From Emticicia sp. C21 (GTDB lineage: Bacteria; Bacteroidota; Bacteroidia; Cytophagales; Spirosomataceae), in contig NZ_QVMT01000020.1 in assembly GCF_003418935.1 (NCBI RefSeq), forward strand, positions 1 to 64,000: a stretch of 64,000 bases of DNA. Direction: 5' to 3'. This document shows, in pieces, positions 18,962 to 28,815 of this stretch (position 1 is its first letter; every line of letters starts with the position of its first letter). The notes beneath the pieces were generated by a model. It did not search any database and was not told the DNA's origin. It saw only the letters and a list, made by a program, of their open reading frames with translations. The position numbers were made by a program, and so were the translations under genes.

Positions 18962-19717
18962 TTATAAAGCCTTTACCAATAAACCTTCAGCTTTAAGCTT
19001 ATCCATCAACACTTTAGCGAATTCAAGAGCATGAGTGCCATCACCATGTATACAAACAGTGTCAGCGTTGATTGGCACAATACTTCCATCTGTTGAGACA
19101 ACTGTTTTGTCTTTTATCATCCTGACAACCTGATTTACAGCGATATTAGTATCCTCAATCAGTGCATTAATTTGTGTACGCGGTGTGAGGCTTCCGTCAT
19201 TCTGATAGGTGCGGTCAGCAAAAACTTCTGAGGCTGTTTGTAAACCTATTTTTTCAGCTTCACTAATCAGAAAACTTCCTGACAGACCATAAAGAATTAA
19301 ATCAGTGTTACTGTCTTTGGTAGCTTGTGCAATGGCATTAGCCAGTCTGGCATCTTTGGCTGCCATATTGTATAAAGCTCCATGCGGTTTAACATGGTGG
19401 AGAGTTGTTCCTAAAGCCTTTACTACATTCAGCATTGCTCCTACCTGATAAATGCAAATATCATATACTTCCTGTGGATTTAAAGCCATGTTTCGTCTAC
19501 CAAAACCTTGTAAATCAGGGAAACCCGGATGGGCTCCAATGGATACTCCTTTTTGCAAAGCCAACAAGGCAGTCTTACGCATGATACCCGCATCACCGGC
19601 ATGGAAACCGCAGGCAATATTAGCCGATGAAATATAGTTCATCAATGCTTCATCATTACCAATCGTCCAGGCCCCGAAAGACTCACCCATATCGCAATTC
19701 AGGTCTATACTTTGCAT
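18962..19717 (-). CDS. pxpA: 5-oxoprolinase subunit PxpA (LamB/YcsF family)
   Basis: A 251-residue protein. It opens with the family signature [19 protein letters not shown], and has [27 protein letters not shown] and [10 protein letters not shown]. PxpA acts with PxpB and PxpC in ATP-dependent opening of 5-oxoproline (pyroglutamate) to glutamate, which removes a spontaneous breakdown product of glutamine. It lies 13 bases after pxpC on the same strand, so they are co-transcribed. pxpB is not adjacent here but 2.9 kb upstream on the same strand. Confidence 0.95.
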   Translation of the reverse strand: MQSIDLNCDMGESFGAWTIGNDEALMNYISSANIACGFHAGDAGIMRKTALLALQKGVSIGAHPGFPDLQGFGRRNMALNPQEVYDICIYQVGAMLNVVKALGTTLHHVKPHGALYNMAAKDARLANAIAQATKDSNTDLILYGLSGSFLISEAEKIGLQTASEVFADRTYQNDGSLTPRTQINALIEDTNIAVNQVVRMIKDKTVVSTDGSIVPINADTVCIHGDGTHALEFAKVLMDKLKAEGLLVKAL

Positions 19718-19730
19718 ATTCTATTTGATT

Positions 19731-20675
19731 TTACTTTGCTAAAAACTCTATTGCTCCTCTTAATCTTCTAATTTCCTGCTCTCTTAAAATTAATAATTCT
19801 TCAGCTTCGGCTAATGAAACAAATTGAAACCGAACCGAATCTTTTATACTGCACTGGGCTAATACTGGTAAATCTACTGAGACTATATTGCCTAGTCGTG
19901 GATAACCTCCGGTGGTCTGGTGGTCAGCCATTAATACAATCAATTGCCCGTCAGGTAGTAGCTGAACCGTGCCGAAATCTACTGCTGACGAAATTAACTC
20001 GATTTTGTTTGCTAAACTTAACGCCTCTCCAACCAACCTGAAACCCATACGATTGGAGTTTTGGCTAATGATAAATATTTCATCTTCTAAAATTTTCTTA
20101 GCTCCTGCGGATAGAAAATCATATTCATTGCCTTTGATAAGTCTGATAATTGGTGACTCCGAATAAGGTGGTCGAACAGAAGCGCCTAAATAAGGTAGAA
20201 AATCTGGCTTAGAGTAAGTTTTTATGTCAACCTGATAATTAGGTTTAATGGTATTAAAGTCAAGCAGTGTATTAGTGCTTTTACCTCCTAACCATTCTTT
20301 AGCTAAAAAACCACCTTTAATAGCTATATAAGCTCTTTGTCCTGAGATACGTTTTTTAAACTTCAATATACTTCCAGCCTTTACCCAAATACACCGCCAA
20401 TTAGTAACTTGCTCTGGTTTCTGATTTTCATCAAGCAGATAAGGTGCGAAATCAGCACCTCCGATTGCCATGATACAATCCTTTTCAATTAATATTTCAG
20501 GGCCCGGAAAATGGACTTCAATGGCGGCTTCATTCTCTTCATTCTGCAAAAGGATATTCAGCAACCTGACAGCCATTTTATCCATAGCTCCATTAGGATT
20601 AATACCTAAATAGCGATAGCCATTTCTGCCATTATCCTGATAGGTGCTTAATATCCCTGACTTTATGAATTGCAT
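19731..20675 (-). CDS. pxpC: 5-oxoprolinase subunit PxpC (biotin-dependent carboxyltransferase-like)
   Basis: A 314-residue protein of the KipA/AHS2 family. QFIKSGILSTYQDNGRNGYRYLGINPNGAMD at the start, AAIEVHFPGPEI, ISGQRAYIAIKGGF, SNRMGFRLVGEAL and LMADHQTTGGYPRLGNIV are conserved. With PxpB it forms the kinase/transfer part of 5-oxoprolinase. The pxpA gene follows after 13 bases. An AGTGA-rich repeat stretch and an esterase gene lie where pxpB would normally be expected. Confidence 0.93.
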   Translation of the reverse strand: MQFIKSGILSTYQDNGRNGYRYLGINPNGAMDKMAVRLLNILLQNEENEAAIEVHFPGPEILIEKDCIMAIGGADFAPYLLDENQKPEQVTNWRCIWVKAGSILKFKKRISGQRAYIAIKGGFLAKEWLGGKSTNTLLDFNTIKPNYQVDIKTYSKPDFLPYLGASVRPPYSESPIIRLIKGNEYDFLSAGAKKILEDEIFIISQNSNRMGFRLVGEALSLANKIELISSAVDFGTVQLLPDGQLIVLMADHQTTGGYPRLGNIVSVDLPVLAQCSIKDSVRFQFVSLAEAEELLILREQEIRRLRGAIEFLAK

Positions 20676-20761
20676 GTGTTTGAGAATTGAGTGAATGAGC
20701 GAGTTAGTGATTGAGTGATTATTTAAGTAATCATTTCAGAGGGAATATTTGAATCGCCCAA
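20676..20761. repeat. AGTGA-rich intergenic repeat between esterase and pxpC
   Basis: The stretch holds several GAGTGA/AGTGAT units (GAATTGAGTGAATGAGCG, TTAGTGATTGAGTGATTA). It also contains CAGAGGGAATATTT (20737-20750), a 14-base match to the 5' end of pxpB, discussed as a finding. Confidence 0.5.
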
Positions 20762-21556
20762 TCACTCAAGAAATTTATCAAAAAACACCAATGTATCTAC
20801 AATATGTTCCTGCCAATAAGGCCACTCGTGCTTACCGGGATATTCTTCATAAATATGCTGAATATTGTTTGCTACTAATTCCTGATGCAGTTTTCTATTT
20901 GCTCCAATTAATATATCATCTTTGCCACAATCAAATCTAAAAGGAGGTAAGAGACTTTTATTAGCTAATAACCATTGAAGGGTGTCTTCCTCTACCGAAA
21001 CATTCTCTTTCAGAATTGTATCATCATTATTTTCTAAAAACTGCTTGAGTTGAGAAAATTCAGTAATTGAAGATAATCCTGAAAAAGACTTGAATACCTG
21101 TGGATATTTAGCTCCTAAACGCATGGCTCCATAACCTCCCATTGAAAGGCCTGTTATAAACAATGGCAAGTCTGGACTTAAGTCTGGTTGAATCTCATAA
21201 ATCAAGTCTTTGAGGTCTGTCGTAATCCAATCCTCGTAATTTTCATCATGATGTGGAAGATAACCACTTCCATCTCCAAACAACCCATCAGACGGCATGA
21301 TTAGAAGCATAGGATTTATTCTGGCTTCATTAATCAGACTTTGAGTGGTTTTGTGCACGCCCCCCTTGAGCGACCATGCCCAATGTGAGCCATAGACGCC
21401 ATGTAACAATATTACCATGGCTTTAATGGGTTCTTTCGGGACAAATAGACTTATATCCGCTCTTTTTTTAAGAGCATTGCTTTTGACTGTCACGTAACGG
21501 AGGTTATCGTTTTCGTAAGAGGGGTCAGATATTTCTATTGTAAAGAATTTTGACAT
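20762..21556 (-). CDS. Esterase of the EstA/esterase D type
   Basis: A 264-residue alpha/beta-hydrolase without signal peptide. MVILLHGVYGSHWAW gives the oxyanion region, GLSMGGYGAMRLGAKYP the nucleophile elbow, and FDCGKDD and GKHEWPYW the acid and histidine. This is the PF00756 fold that includes tributyrin esterases and S-formylglutathione hydrolases. It lies downstream of a zinc alcohol dehydrogenase gene on the same strand, separated by a 298-base repeat region. The natural ester is unknown. Confidence 0.85.
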   Translation of the reverse strand: MSKFFTIEISDPSYENDNLRYVTVKSNALKKRADISLFVPKEPIKAMVILLHGVYGSHWAWSLKGGVHKTTQSLINEARINPMLLIMPSDGLFGDGSGYLPHHDENYEDWITTDLKDLIYEIQPDLSPDLPLFITGLSMGGYGAMRLGAKYPQVFKSFSGLSSITEFSQLKQFLENNDDTILKENVSVEEDTLQWLLANKSLLPPFRFDCGKDDILIGANRKLHQELVANNIQHIYEEYPGKHEWPYWQEHIVDTLVFFDKFLE

Positions 21557-21641
21557 AAATATTCTTTATGTAGGCAATTAACTAAACTATCTTACCTTAA
21601 CCAATCTGCAGTTTTCTTTTATAATATTCAGTTGGAAGGAT

Positions 21642-21805
21642 GTTACTTTTTTTACCTGAAAAAAAGTAACGCAAAAAAACAGGCATCATTTAAACTCGCA
21701 CAATTAAAAATCCGCTATTCATTTCCTTTTGGCAACAATTATCCCTTGATTTTTAACAGTGCTCAAACAGGAAATGATGTTTTAAGGATATCATTTTAGT
21801 TGTTA
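21642..21805. repeat. Dispersed intergenic repeat, copy A
   Basis: It begins with GTTACTTTTTTTACCTGAAA paired with AAAAAGTAAC, continues with CATCATTTAAACTCG and ends with AAATGATGTTTTAAGGATA and TTTTAGTTGTTA. The same order of blocks recurs at 62965-63140, so these are two copies of a roughly 165-175-bp element with conserved ends and a variable middle. Confidence 0.7.
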
Positions 21806-21854
21806 TTTAATTCTGAGAGGCATTAAGATTTTTTGTAATAATATTCTTCCATAA

Positions 21855-22961
21855 TTAAAATACAATGACTCCCTTAGCATTTAGGCCTTGGTGCATGTCT
21901 GAGAAGGCTTGGTTCAGGTCGTTTAAGGTATAGGTTCTTGTAACCATTTTGTCTAAAATCAGGTCGCCTTTCTGGTAAAGTTCCTGTAAAATCGGGAAAT
22001 CAATTTGCGGACGAGCTTTACCATATAATGGATTGATATAGATCTTATCCCACTCAAACAAATTCATATCTATATTGATTTCCTGCTCAATACCACTTAC
22101 CTGTACTGCCGTACCCGCATTTCGTACCATGGCCAAAGGTGCGGCACCTAATGCTGGGATAGCCGTGCACTCAAAAGCGTAATCTGCACCACGGAGAGTG
22201 AGTTCTTTAACCTTTTTTGCAGAGCCTATTAGACCTATATCATCTTTTGATGCCAGAATAGTATGAGTTGCTCCGTATTCTACCGCCATTTCAAGTCTTG
22301 ACGGGTTAATATCAATTGCAATAATTTTACCTGCTCCTGCTATTCTGGCACCTTGAATTACATTTAGTCCAACCCCTCCTGTGCCCAAAACCACTACAGA
22401 TGAACCTGCTTTAACTTTTGCTGCATTCACCACCGAGCCATAGCCTGTCATGACTCCACAGCTGATAATAGCCGCTGATGAAAAAGGAATATTGACATTA
22501 ATTCTGACACAGGCAGCTTCACGCACCAATGTATACTCCGACATAGTACCCAAACTAAAAGAGCGCTCTATAGGAATATTATTTAGCGTTGATGATTCTA
22601 AACGGGCATGTCCACCTGATACTTTATTGCCTGCAGTAACGGGAGAATTAACTTCACAAATATGCTGATTACCCTCCTGGCACTGAAAACATTGGTAACA
22701 GGGTATGGCCCAATTGAGTATCACTTTATCCCCAGGCTGCAGATTTTTCACTTCCGGGCCAACTTTTATTACCACCCCTGCTCCCTCATGACCCATAATT
22801 AATGGCTTACCCCAGGATTGGGAATCCCAATCGGTATGACAGATACCAGCGGCTTTTACCTGGATTAGTACTTCGTCCTGTACAGGTATATCATTAACTT
22901 CAATAGTTTGAATGGAAAAATTGCCTTGTCCATCTGCAATAGCAGCTTTCGCTTGTATCAT
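21855..22961 (-). CDS. Zinc-dependent alcohol dehydrogenase
   Basis: A 368-residue medium-chain dehydrogenase. Catalytic zinc ligands are in GICHTDW and GHEGAGVV, structural zinc cysteines are in CYQCFQCQEGNQHIC, and the NAD site is VVVLGTGGVGLNVIQGARIAGAGKIIAID. The pattern is that of class III-like alcohol dehydrogenases (formaldehyde, long-chain or aromatic alcohols). Its neighbour on the same strand is an esterase of the S-formylglutathione hydrolase fold, so a detoxification pair is possible but not shown. Confidence 0.9.
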   Translation of the reverse strand: MIQAKAAIADGQGNFSIQTIEVNDIPVQDEVLIQVKAAGICHTDWDSQSWGKPLIMGHEGAGVVIKVGPEVKNLQPGDKVILNWAIPCYQCFQCQEGNQHICEVNSPVTAGNKVSGGHARLESSTLNNIPIERSFSLGTMSEYTLVREAACVRINVNIPFSSAAIISCGVMTGYGSVVNAAKVKAGSSVVVLGTGGVGLNVIQGARIAGAGKIIAIDINPSRLEMAVEYGATHTILASKDDIGLIGSAKKVKELTLRGADYAFECTAIPALGAAPLAMVRNAGTAVQVSGIEQEINIDMNLFEWDKIYINPLYGKARPQIDFPILQELYQKGDLILDKMVTRTYTLNDLNQAFSDMHQGLNAKGVIVF

Positions 22962-23030
22962 AGGTTAAAATCGTGAAGGTTGAATGGGTTCAAAGATAGG
23001 AGAATTTAATTTACCAAAATCTGATTAATC

Positions 23031-23486
23031 TTATCTTGAATCATGCATTGGCTGAATTTTAGAATAAACATAAGTATCAGGATTGTAAGCATTTAGTTCA
23101 ACTATCTTATTAATCAAAATCCTTAACCTAAAGTTTTCTCCATATACTCTGAATTGCCGACCAATAAATTTAATCTCTAATTGATCTATTTTAGCATTGA
23201 ATACGATTGGTTCATCAGAATCGTATTCAAAATCTAGAATATCACCTACAGTATGTAAACCATTAAATATTTTTTCATCAACATACCCTTCTTTTTTGTA
23301 TCCCGTATCACCAAATTCAAAATCCTCCAAAATTCCATTTCTATCAAAAAGACATAGAAATGATTTGTATGTAGTCGTTTGTATAGTGATATACGTCTTC
23401 AATTTCTTATTTTTTGTATTTTGAGAAGATTTTCCGTTATAGGTGTTCATAGCATTTTTTAATTTTGCTATAAACCTACCATACAA
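23031..23486 (-). CDS. Hypothetical protein
   Basis: A 151-residue protein, or 139 residues if the ATG at 23450 (MNTYNGKSSQN...) is used. I recognise no family. The N-terminus is polar and basic, and the rest alternates short beta-like segments such as LKTYITIQTTTYKSFLCLFD and IVFNAKIDQLEIKFIGRQFRVYG, suggesting a small beta-sheet fold. No signal peptide or membrane segment is seen. It lies between the alcohol dehydrogenase and pxpB on the same strand. Confidence 0.6.
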   Translation of the reverse strand: MYGRFIAKLKNAMNTYNGKSSQNTKNKKLKTYITIQTTTYKSFLCLFDRNGILEDFEFGDTGYKKEGYVDEKIFNGLHTVGDILDFEYDSDEPIVFNAKIDQLEIKFIGRQFRVYGENFRLRILINKIVELNAYNPDTYVYSKIQPMHDSR

Positions 23487-23557
23487 ATAAGCAGTGTATT
23501 TGCATAGTTACAACAACTTTACTTGAGAATAAAAAGTTAGCGAAATCAATTTGATTA

Positions 23558-24232
23558 TTACTTCACCTCTATAAACCTTACCAAATCACCAGCCTTCAAA
23601 AGCGTAGGATTTGAAGAATTGCTATCAAACAAAGGCAATGAAGTTCTGCCAATCAATTGCCATCCACCGGGGCTTTCTAGTGGATAAATTCCTGTTTGCT
23701 TACCAGCTATACCAACACTTCCTGAAGGAACTTTGGTGCGCGGGGTTGATTTTCTTGGAGTACTAATACGTTCATCCATTCCACCTAAATAAGCAAAGCC
23801 TGGTAAAAATCCCATCATAAATACCCGATACGTGGCCTGAGTATGTATTTGTATTACCTCCTCTATACTCAATTGATTATGCTCTGCTACAAAAGCCAGA
23901 TCTTCACCATCGTATACCACTGGAATTTCAATTAATGCAGGCTCTTTTGTTTCAGTCGACGTAAGAGCCTTTAAGGATGTAATTAAGTAGTTTTCTATAA
24001 CAGCATATGCAGTATTGGCGCTAGGATTAGCCTCTCTTACTTGTAAAACATTATAAAAGATCGTCAATGAAGCATAAGCAGGAACGGCTTCTATAAAACC
24101 AATAAAGGGGTGGGAATTAGAATAGTCGAATAACTGAGCTACGATTGTGTTAATACCCACATCAATCACCGCACCAAAGTCAATGGTGATAGATGAATCA
24201 CTCAGAGGGAATATTTTATAAGGTGGTGTCAG
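23558..24232 (-). CDS. pxpB: 5-oxoprolinase subunit PxpB (KipI-like), non-standard start
   Basis: PxpB pairs with PxpC in ATP-dependent 5-oxoproline cleavage. VPAYASLTIFYNV, YRVFMMGFLPGFAYLGGMDERISTPRK and GSVGIAGKQTGIYPLESPGGWQLIGRT are highly conserved. The first ATG/GTG/TTG start is GTG at 24169, but the frame upstream continues as TPPYKIFPLSDSSITIDFG, the conserved N-terminus of the family, back to the stop codon of the previous gene. No ATG, GTG or TTG lies in that stretch; CTG at 24232 or ATT at 24241 or 24244 are the only candidates. I give the CTG form. It follows the DUF255 gene with fewer than 20 bases between, so it is probably read through from it. Confidence 0.85.
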   Translation of the reverse strand: MTPPYKIFPLSDSSITIDFGAVIDVGINTIVAQLFDYSNSHPFIGFIEAVPAYASLTIFYNVLQVREANPSANTAYAVIENYLITSLKALTSTETKEPALIEIPVVYDGEDLAFVAEHNQLSIEEVIQIHTQATYRVFMMGFLPGFAYLGGMDERISTPRKSTPRTKVPSGSVGIAGKQTGIYPLESPGGWQLIGRTSLPLFDSNSSNPTLLKAGDLVRFIEVK

Positions 24233-24247
24233 TATACGAATAATCTT

Positions 24248-26260
24248 TTATTTCATTAATTCTAATGCTTTACTGATATCTGATGTGGGTAATTGGCAGG
24301 TTTTGTCATAACAGACATATATCATTGTTTCGGCATTTCTGGCACTTCGGTTTTGCAATAATGGCAAATCTGATGATTGAGCTGTACCTACATATACTTT
24401 ATTAGGTGCGTAGGTTTCATCCAGAATAGCCCTTACATTCTGCAAATCATTTCCGACAATGGCTACTTCGGCTGTTGGCTTGGCAAATTGAGTGGCTAAG
24501 GTAGCCCAGTTAGTGAGCCATTGGGTTTCAGTCAGCACCAGTTTTTTCATTTTCCCCAACATATTTTTGCTTATCTCAATAAAATCGGCTCGGTCAAGAA
24601 TTAGTCCTAAATTATACAGGTTACTTGCCATAATTGAGTTTGATGCCGGAACTACATTATCAAAAAGCTCTTTTTTGCGGGCAATCAATTGTTCACCCTG
24701 ACTATCTGTAAAGTAAAAGAATTCATCTTCTGCATCATAGAAGTTAGCAATAGTATAATCGGCCAGCATTTCTGCTTCTTTGAGCCATTGCTCATCAAAA
24801 GTTACCTGATACAATGCCGTGTATGCATCAATTACACTGGCGTAATCTTCCAGGTAGGCAATTAATGTGGCCTTACCATTTTTGTAATTATGCCATAATC
24901 CCCTACCCTCTTTGCCTTCTTCGGTCAATACTTTTACACTCATTTTTTCTTTTAGAAAGTTCGCATTTTCAAGTGCTAACCTTAAAAATTGAGGTTCATT
25001 AATATAGCGATAAGCATCAATCAACCCTTTCAGCATCAGACCATTCCATGAGCATAGAATTTTATCGTCTAATCCAGGACGAACACGGGTATTTCGTTGC
25101 TCTAATAATAGAGAAAACATTTTATCCCATTTATTATTATCTACTGCCCACAGTCTTTCTTCCAGATGCAGAATGTTATTTCCATGTTCCCAATTGCCCT
25201 CTTTGGTTATATTAAATGCCTCACAAAATTCTTTCGATTGCTCAGCCAGTATATAATCTATCTCTTTTTTCGACCATATATAAAATTTACCCTCCTCACC
25301 CTCACTATCGGCATCCAATGCAGAATAAAATCCTTTTTCTTCACTGGTCATTTCTTTTTCTAACCATCCGATAGTTTGTGTTACTTTATCTTTATACAGA
25401 TGGTCTTTTGTGAGGGCATAGGCTTCAGCGTAAAGTGATACCAATTGGCCGTTATCATATAGCATTTTTTCAAAATGGGGCACTTTCCAGTCTTCATCTG
25501 TTGAATAGCGGGTCCAGCCACCACCTAGAATATCATAGATACCTCCCAAAGACAATCTATCAAGCGTCAGACTGATATGTTGTAAGGCTCGTTCGTCTTT
25601 TGTAACTGAATAATACCGGAGCAGAAACTTCCAGATACTTGGCATCGGGAATTTAGGCGCTCGGTTCATCCCTCCTTTTTCATAATCAAAATCAGCCCTA
25701 ATGCGGTTGAATATTGTTACTAATTCTTCTTCTGTAAAAGTCAATTCGTCGTCAGCCTGTAACCCATACTTTTCCGATTCTTTGAAAAGCATATTCTGCG
25801 TAAATCCTTCTGCTGACTCCTGCAATTTATCATAATTTTCATCAAAAGCCCGTTTGATGCTGACTACCAGATTAGCCCAGTTTTGTGGTGGGTAATAAGT
25901 GCCTCCATAAAATGGTTGAGCATCGGGCATCAGAAAAACATTTAAGGGCCATCCTCCACGCACGCCCATCGCCTGCAAAGATTCCATATAAATGGCATCT
26001 ACATCCGGACGTTCTTCTCTATCTACTTTAATACATACCAGATGCTCATTCATCAATTCTGCTATCTGCCTATTTTCAAACGATTCACGCTCCATCACAT
26101 GACACCAATGGCATGCAGAATAACCAATACTTACCAGTATTGGTTTGTTTTCTGTTTTAGCTTTTTGTAGTGCTGCTTCTCCCCATGGATACCAGTCAAC
26201 AGGATTGTGGGCATGTTGCAGCAAATAAGGACTTGTTTCGTGAATGAGTTGATTGGGCAT
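24248..26260 (-). CDS. Thioredoxin domain-containing protein (DUF255, YyaL/SPATA20 family)
   Basis: A 670-residue cytoplasmic protein. Residues 1-160 form a thioredoxin-like domain with [18 protein letters not shown] (C50 and C53), and the remainder is an alpha/alpha six-barrel of the N-acylglucosamine 2-epimerase type, for example [32 protein letters not shown]. The family is widespread but its biochemical role is unknown. Length is standard. The pxpB frame starts right at its stop, suggesting a shared transcript. Confidence 0.92.
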   Translation of the reverse strand: MPNQLIHETSPYLLQHAHNPVDWYPWGEAALQKAKTENKPILVSIGYSACHWCHVMERESFENRQIAELMNEHLVCIKVDREERPDVDAIYMESLQAMGVRGGWPLNVFLMPDAQPFYGGTYYPPQNWANLVVSIKRAFDENYDKLQESAEGFTQNMLFKESEKYGLQADDELTFTEEELVTIFNRIRADFDYEKGGMNRAPKFPMPSIWKFLLRYYSVTKDERALQHISLTLDRLSLGGIYDILGGGWTRYSTDEDWKVPHFEKMLYDNGQLVSLYAEAYALTKDHLYKDKVTQTIGWLEKEMTSEEKGFYSALDADSEGEEGKFYIWSKKEIDYILAEQSKEFCEAFNITKEGNWEHGNNILHLEERLWAVDNNKWDKMFSLLLEQRNTRVRPGLDDKILCSWNGLMLKGLIDAYRYINEPQFLRLALENANFLKEKMSVKVLTEEGKEGRGLWHNYKNGKATLIAYLEDYASVIDAYTALYQVTFDEQWLKEAEMLADYTIANFYDAEDEFFYFTDSQGEQLIARKKELFDNVVPASNSIMASNLYNLGLILDRADFIEISKNMLGKMKKLVLTETQWLTNWATLATQFAKPTAEVAIVGNDLQNVRAILDETYAPNKVYVGTAQSSDLPLLQNRSARNAETMIYVCYDKTCQLPTSDISKALELMK

Positions 26261-26343
26261 ATTGTATGAGGAATGGTTTTGATGTTAGAAACATCGAAAT
26301 GGACCATGTTGTTATACTTTCTTTTAACAATTAAAGTGGATTA

Positions 26344-26390
26344 AATTTTACCATGGAGTTGCTCAGAGTTCGGCACAGAGTTACACGAAT
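26344..26390. repeat. Single arm of the ACCACGGAG-type dispersed repeat
   Basis: TTTTACCATGGAGTTGCTCAG followed by GGCACAGAGTTACACG resembles both arms of the inverted element at 58021-58120. It lies between the DUF255 gene and the T9SS cargo gene. Confidence 0.55.
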
Positions 26391-26402
26391 AAATCCCATT
26401 GA

Positions 26403-28034
26403 TTACTCCCTCACAAACTTCTTAGAAAAATTCATTGCTTTTATTATATACGTTCCACTCGGTAAGCGATTTATATTTATAGTCATGGTATTTTCACCCT
26501 GCTGCAAGTTTGCAGTCTCCAGATGTATTACTTTACCGGTTGCATCAACAATTTCAATTTTAGCCGTTTGTTGAAATAAGCTATTAATCCCAATGGTCAG
26601 ATTATCCTGAGAAGGATTAGGATAAATTTTAAAAGAATTAAAAGATTGATTTGGCTCATCAGCAAGCAAATCCATATTAAACCTGCATAGAAAGACTTCG
26701 TAACCTTTTAGCAAGACATTCACTTTCAAGTTATTATATGTGGCTTCCACCACCACTACTTCATTTTCATCTTTGGCATAAGGGTTATGTGCAGCTACCA
26801 AGAAATCATTTCCTTTGGCTACGCCTCTCCAGATAGGTTTATGGTTATCGACATATGCACGTGCAGGTTGAGGAATTATTAATTGATAACTGCCTGTGAA
26901 CATATCTTTGTATTGGGAAAGTCTATATAAGCCATTAATAAAATACTCGTAAGAAGCAAAGCTTTCATTGTTATTAAACAAAGCGGGATCATCCCAAAGC
27001 CATAAGCCATTTGCCCCGGAAAAGAAAGGAAAAATAGCGGTGGCTTCTGCCATAAATGGCTTAATGAATTTACGCGCAGCATCAGTTACATAACTATAAC
27101 GCAACCATACAAATGGAATAATAGATTTATTAGGTACCCATGCCTTATTTACCTCAATCTGAAACAATAAATAAGCCAAATAATCAGGAGCAAGTGGATG
27201 CGGATAATCGTAATAGTAATACGCTGATGGACTAAAGAAATCTTGTCTGTTATAAACTTCTCCACCGATATTATTCGAAGAAAAATCATAAAACAAGTAA
27301 TTGAGCAGGCTTGGATCGGTAGTCCATTTTTGCCAGCTATTGCCGGCAATATTAATATAGGTATTCAGAATCGGAGAATCAGAGTATCCTCCTATTCTCG
27401 ACGATTTATTGCCCCTTGTAAAACCGAATGATTCCGCATAGAGTGTCTGTAAGTCTTTTTTATATTGAGTAATAAAAGAATTATTATCCAGATTCCTGTA
27501 GGCGATAGGTGTAGAACCATGGTTTTTCAGAATCAGAATAGAATCATTTGATTTAATTTGCCTTTCAATATCAGGCACTAATAAATCTACCTCCGGCATA
27601 GTAGAGAGTTCATGTTGCCACTTGGCTCTATATCCATCAAGATTATTATTCCAGGGACTTTTAACAGTTTCCCAAGGCTGATTAGTACCTGTGTAGGCCA
27701 CACCGTACCAGACAATGGCTCTTTGATTTTTAGGCAGATTATCATCTGCTCCCTCAAAAGTAGCCAAATGGCTAAACCCATGTCTCAACGGAAGTCTTTG
27801 AGAATCTCCAAATCTTGGCCCACCATAAACTACAGAAAACGGTAAACTGAATTCAGGAAATTTCTGCCATTCAATAATTTTGCTTAGGGTTGTGGGTTTT
27901 AATTGAAAGCCGGTACCACATGTTTGGGCTTGAATTTTTTGCGCAAACAATATAAATAACAAGAATATTATCGAGCCGAAAAAATTAGTTGGTTCGTTTT
28001 GTGTCAATCTCATTATTTTCCTGCTGATTTTCAT
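26403..28034 (-). CDS. T9SS type A sorting domain-containing secreted protein
   Basis: A 543-residue protein with a hydrophobic N-terminal signal ending IQAQ near residue 37 (a start at 28013 would shorten it by seven residues). The last 75 residues form the type 9 secretion C-terminal domain: FKIYPNPSQDNLTI, AKIEIVDATGKVI, LPSGTYIIKAMN and a final FVRE. The region between (about 400 residues) is rich in aromatic residues and has patterns like VWYGVAYTG and FPFFSGANGLWLWDD reminiscent of glycoside-hydrolase barrels, but I cannot assign a family. It should be exported through the outer membrane and attached to the surface. No T9SS machinery genes are in the window. Confidence 0.85.
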   Translation of the reverse strand: MKISRKIMRLTQNEPTNFFGSIIFLLFILFAQKIQAQTCGTGFQLKPTTLSKIIEWQKFPEFSLPFSVVYGGPRFGDSQRLPLRHGFSHLATFEGADDNLPKNQRAIVWYGVAYTGTNQPWETVKSPWNNNLDGYRAKWQHELSTMPEVDLLVPDIERQIKSNDSILILKNHGSTPIAYRNLDNNSFITQYKKDLQTLYAESFGFTRGNKSSRIGGYSDSPILNTYINIAGNSWQKWTTDPSLLNYLFYDFSSNNIGGEVYNRQDFFSPSAYYYYDYPHPLAPDYLAYLLFQIEVNKAWVPNKSIIPFVWLRYSYVTDAARKFIKPFMAEATAIFPFFSGANGLWLWDDPALFNNNESFASYEYFINGLYRLSQYKDMFTGSYQLIIPQPARAYVDNHKPIWRGVAKGNDFLVAAHNPYAKDENEVVVVEATYNNLKVNVLLKGYEVFLCRFNMDLLADEPNQSFNSFKIYPNPSQDNLTIGINSLFQQTAKIEIVDATGKVIHLETANLQQGENTMTININRLPSGTYIIKAMNFSKKFVRE

Positions 28035-28128
28035 TCAAGCATTTTAAAATGGAACATATATTCACTTTGTAATTGGAAGCAATTCTCTAAATTGAAAACA
28101 AACATTTCGATTAGCCACCCATTTCAAA

Positions 28129-28815
28129 CTAATATCCTTTCTCTTGTCTCTTCAACTCATCAAAAACATAACGAATAGAGCTGTAGGAATTGATTAACGC
28201 CTTCTGAATTTGCTTTTCATCCATCCACTGTAACTCATCAATATCTTCTTCCAACTGCGGTCTCATCTCTGAATCATCAATACAATTCATTCGATACCAT
28301 TTAGTGCGTTTCAATATTTTACTACCATTCATGGCGTAGGTATGCCAGGTAGTACATACTTTCTCACCTAATACCACACCTATATTGCACTCCTCGGCTA
28401 CTTCTCTTACGGCAGTTTCTTTTGATTTTTCATTATCATCACGTTTGCCTTTAGGCAAATCCCATTTACCAAGACGGTGCATCATCAGTATCTGGTTTTC
28501 ATGATTGAACACCACTCCACCGGCAGCTTTCACTACTCTATAATAACTCTTTATTTGCTCTTCGATGGCTTCTTTATCATCTACTACAAATGTTACTGAC
28601 TGGTATTCAAAGTCTTTTACGTTTGCTATCAGACGGAAAAACTTTTCGATTGTAGCCGCCGATGTATTTAATACGATAACATGGCCTTTAAATTTCTTTT
28701 CGTTCAATTGTTCCAACCGGGCATCTAGTATGGTATCGAAATCGCTGCCATGCAGGTTATGAAACTTTTTTTTACTAATAATTCTTACAGGTTTGTCGTC
28801 AATGAAGATAACCAT
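28129..28815 (-). CDS. Nudix hydrolase domain protein with N-terminal extension
   Basis: A 228-residue protein. Residues 1-90 form an extension without recognised function (MVIFIDDKPVRII...), and the Nudix domain begins at KAAGGVVFN. The Nudix box reads G-KRDDN-E-KSKETAV-REVAEECNI, which matches G-x5-E-x7-REUxEExGU except that the final glycine is asparagine. The catalytic glutamates are present, so hydrolysis of a nucleoside diphosphate derivative is likely. It is divergent from a CNNM/CorC-type gene; pyrE follows that gene. Confidence 0.88.
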   Translation of the reverse strand: MVIFIDDKPVRIISKKKFHNLHGSDFDTILDARLEQLNEKKFKGHVIVLNTSAATIEKFFRLIANVKDFEYQSVTFVVDDKEAIEEQIKSYYRVVKAAGGVVFNHENQILMMHRLGKWDLPKGKRDDNEKSKETAVREVAEECNIGVVLGEKVCTTWHTYAMNGSKILKRTKWYRMNCIDDSEMRPQLEEDIDELQWMDEKQIQKALINSYSSIRYVFDELKRQEKGY

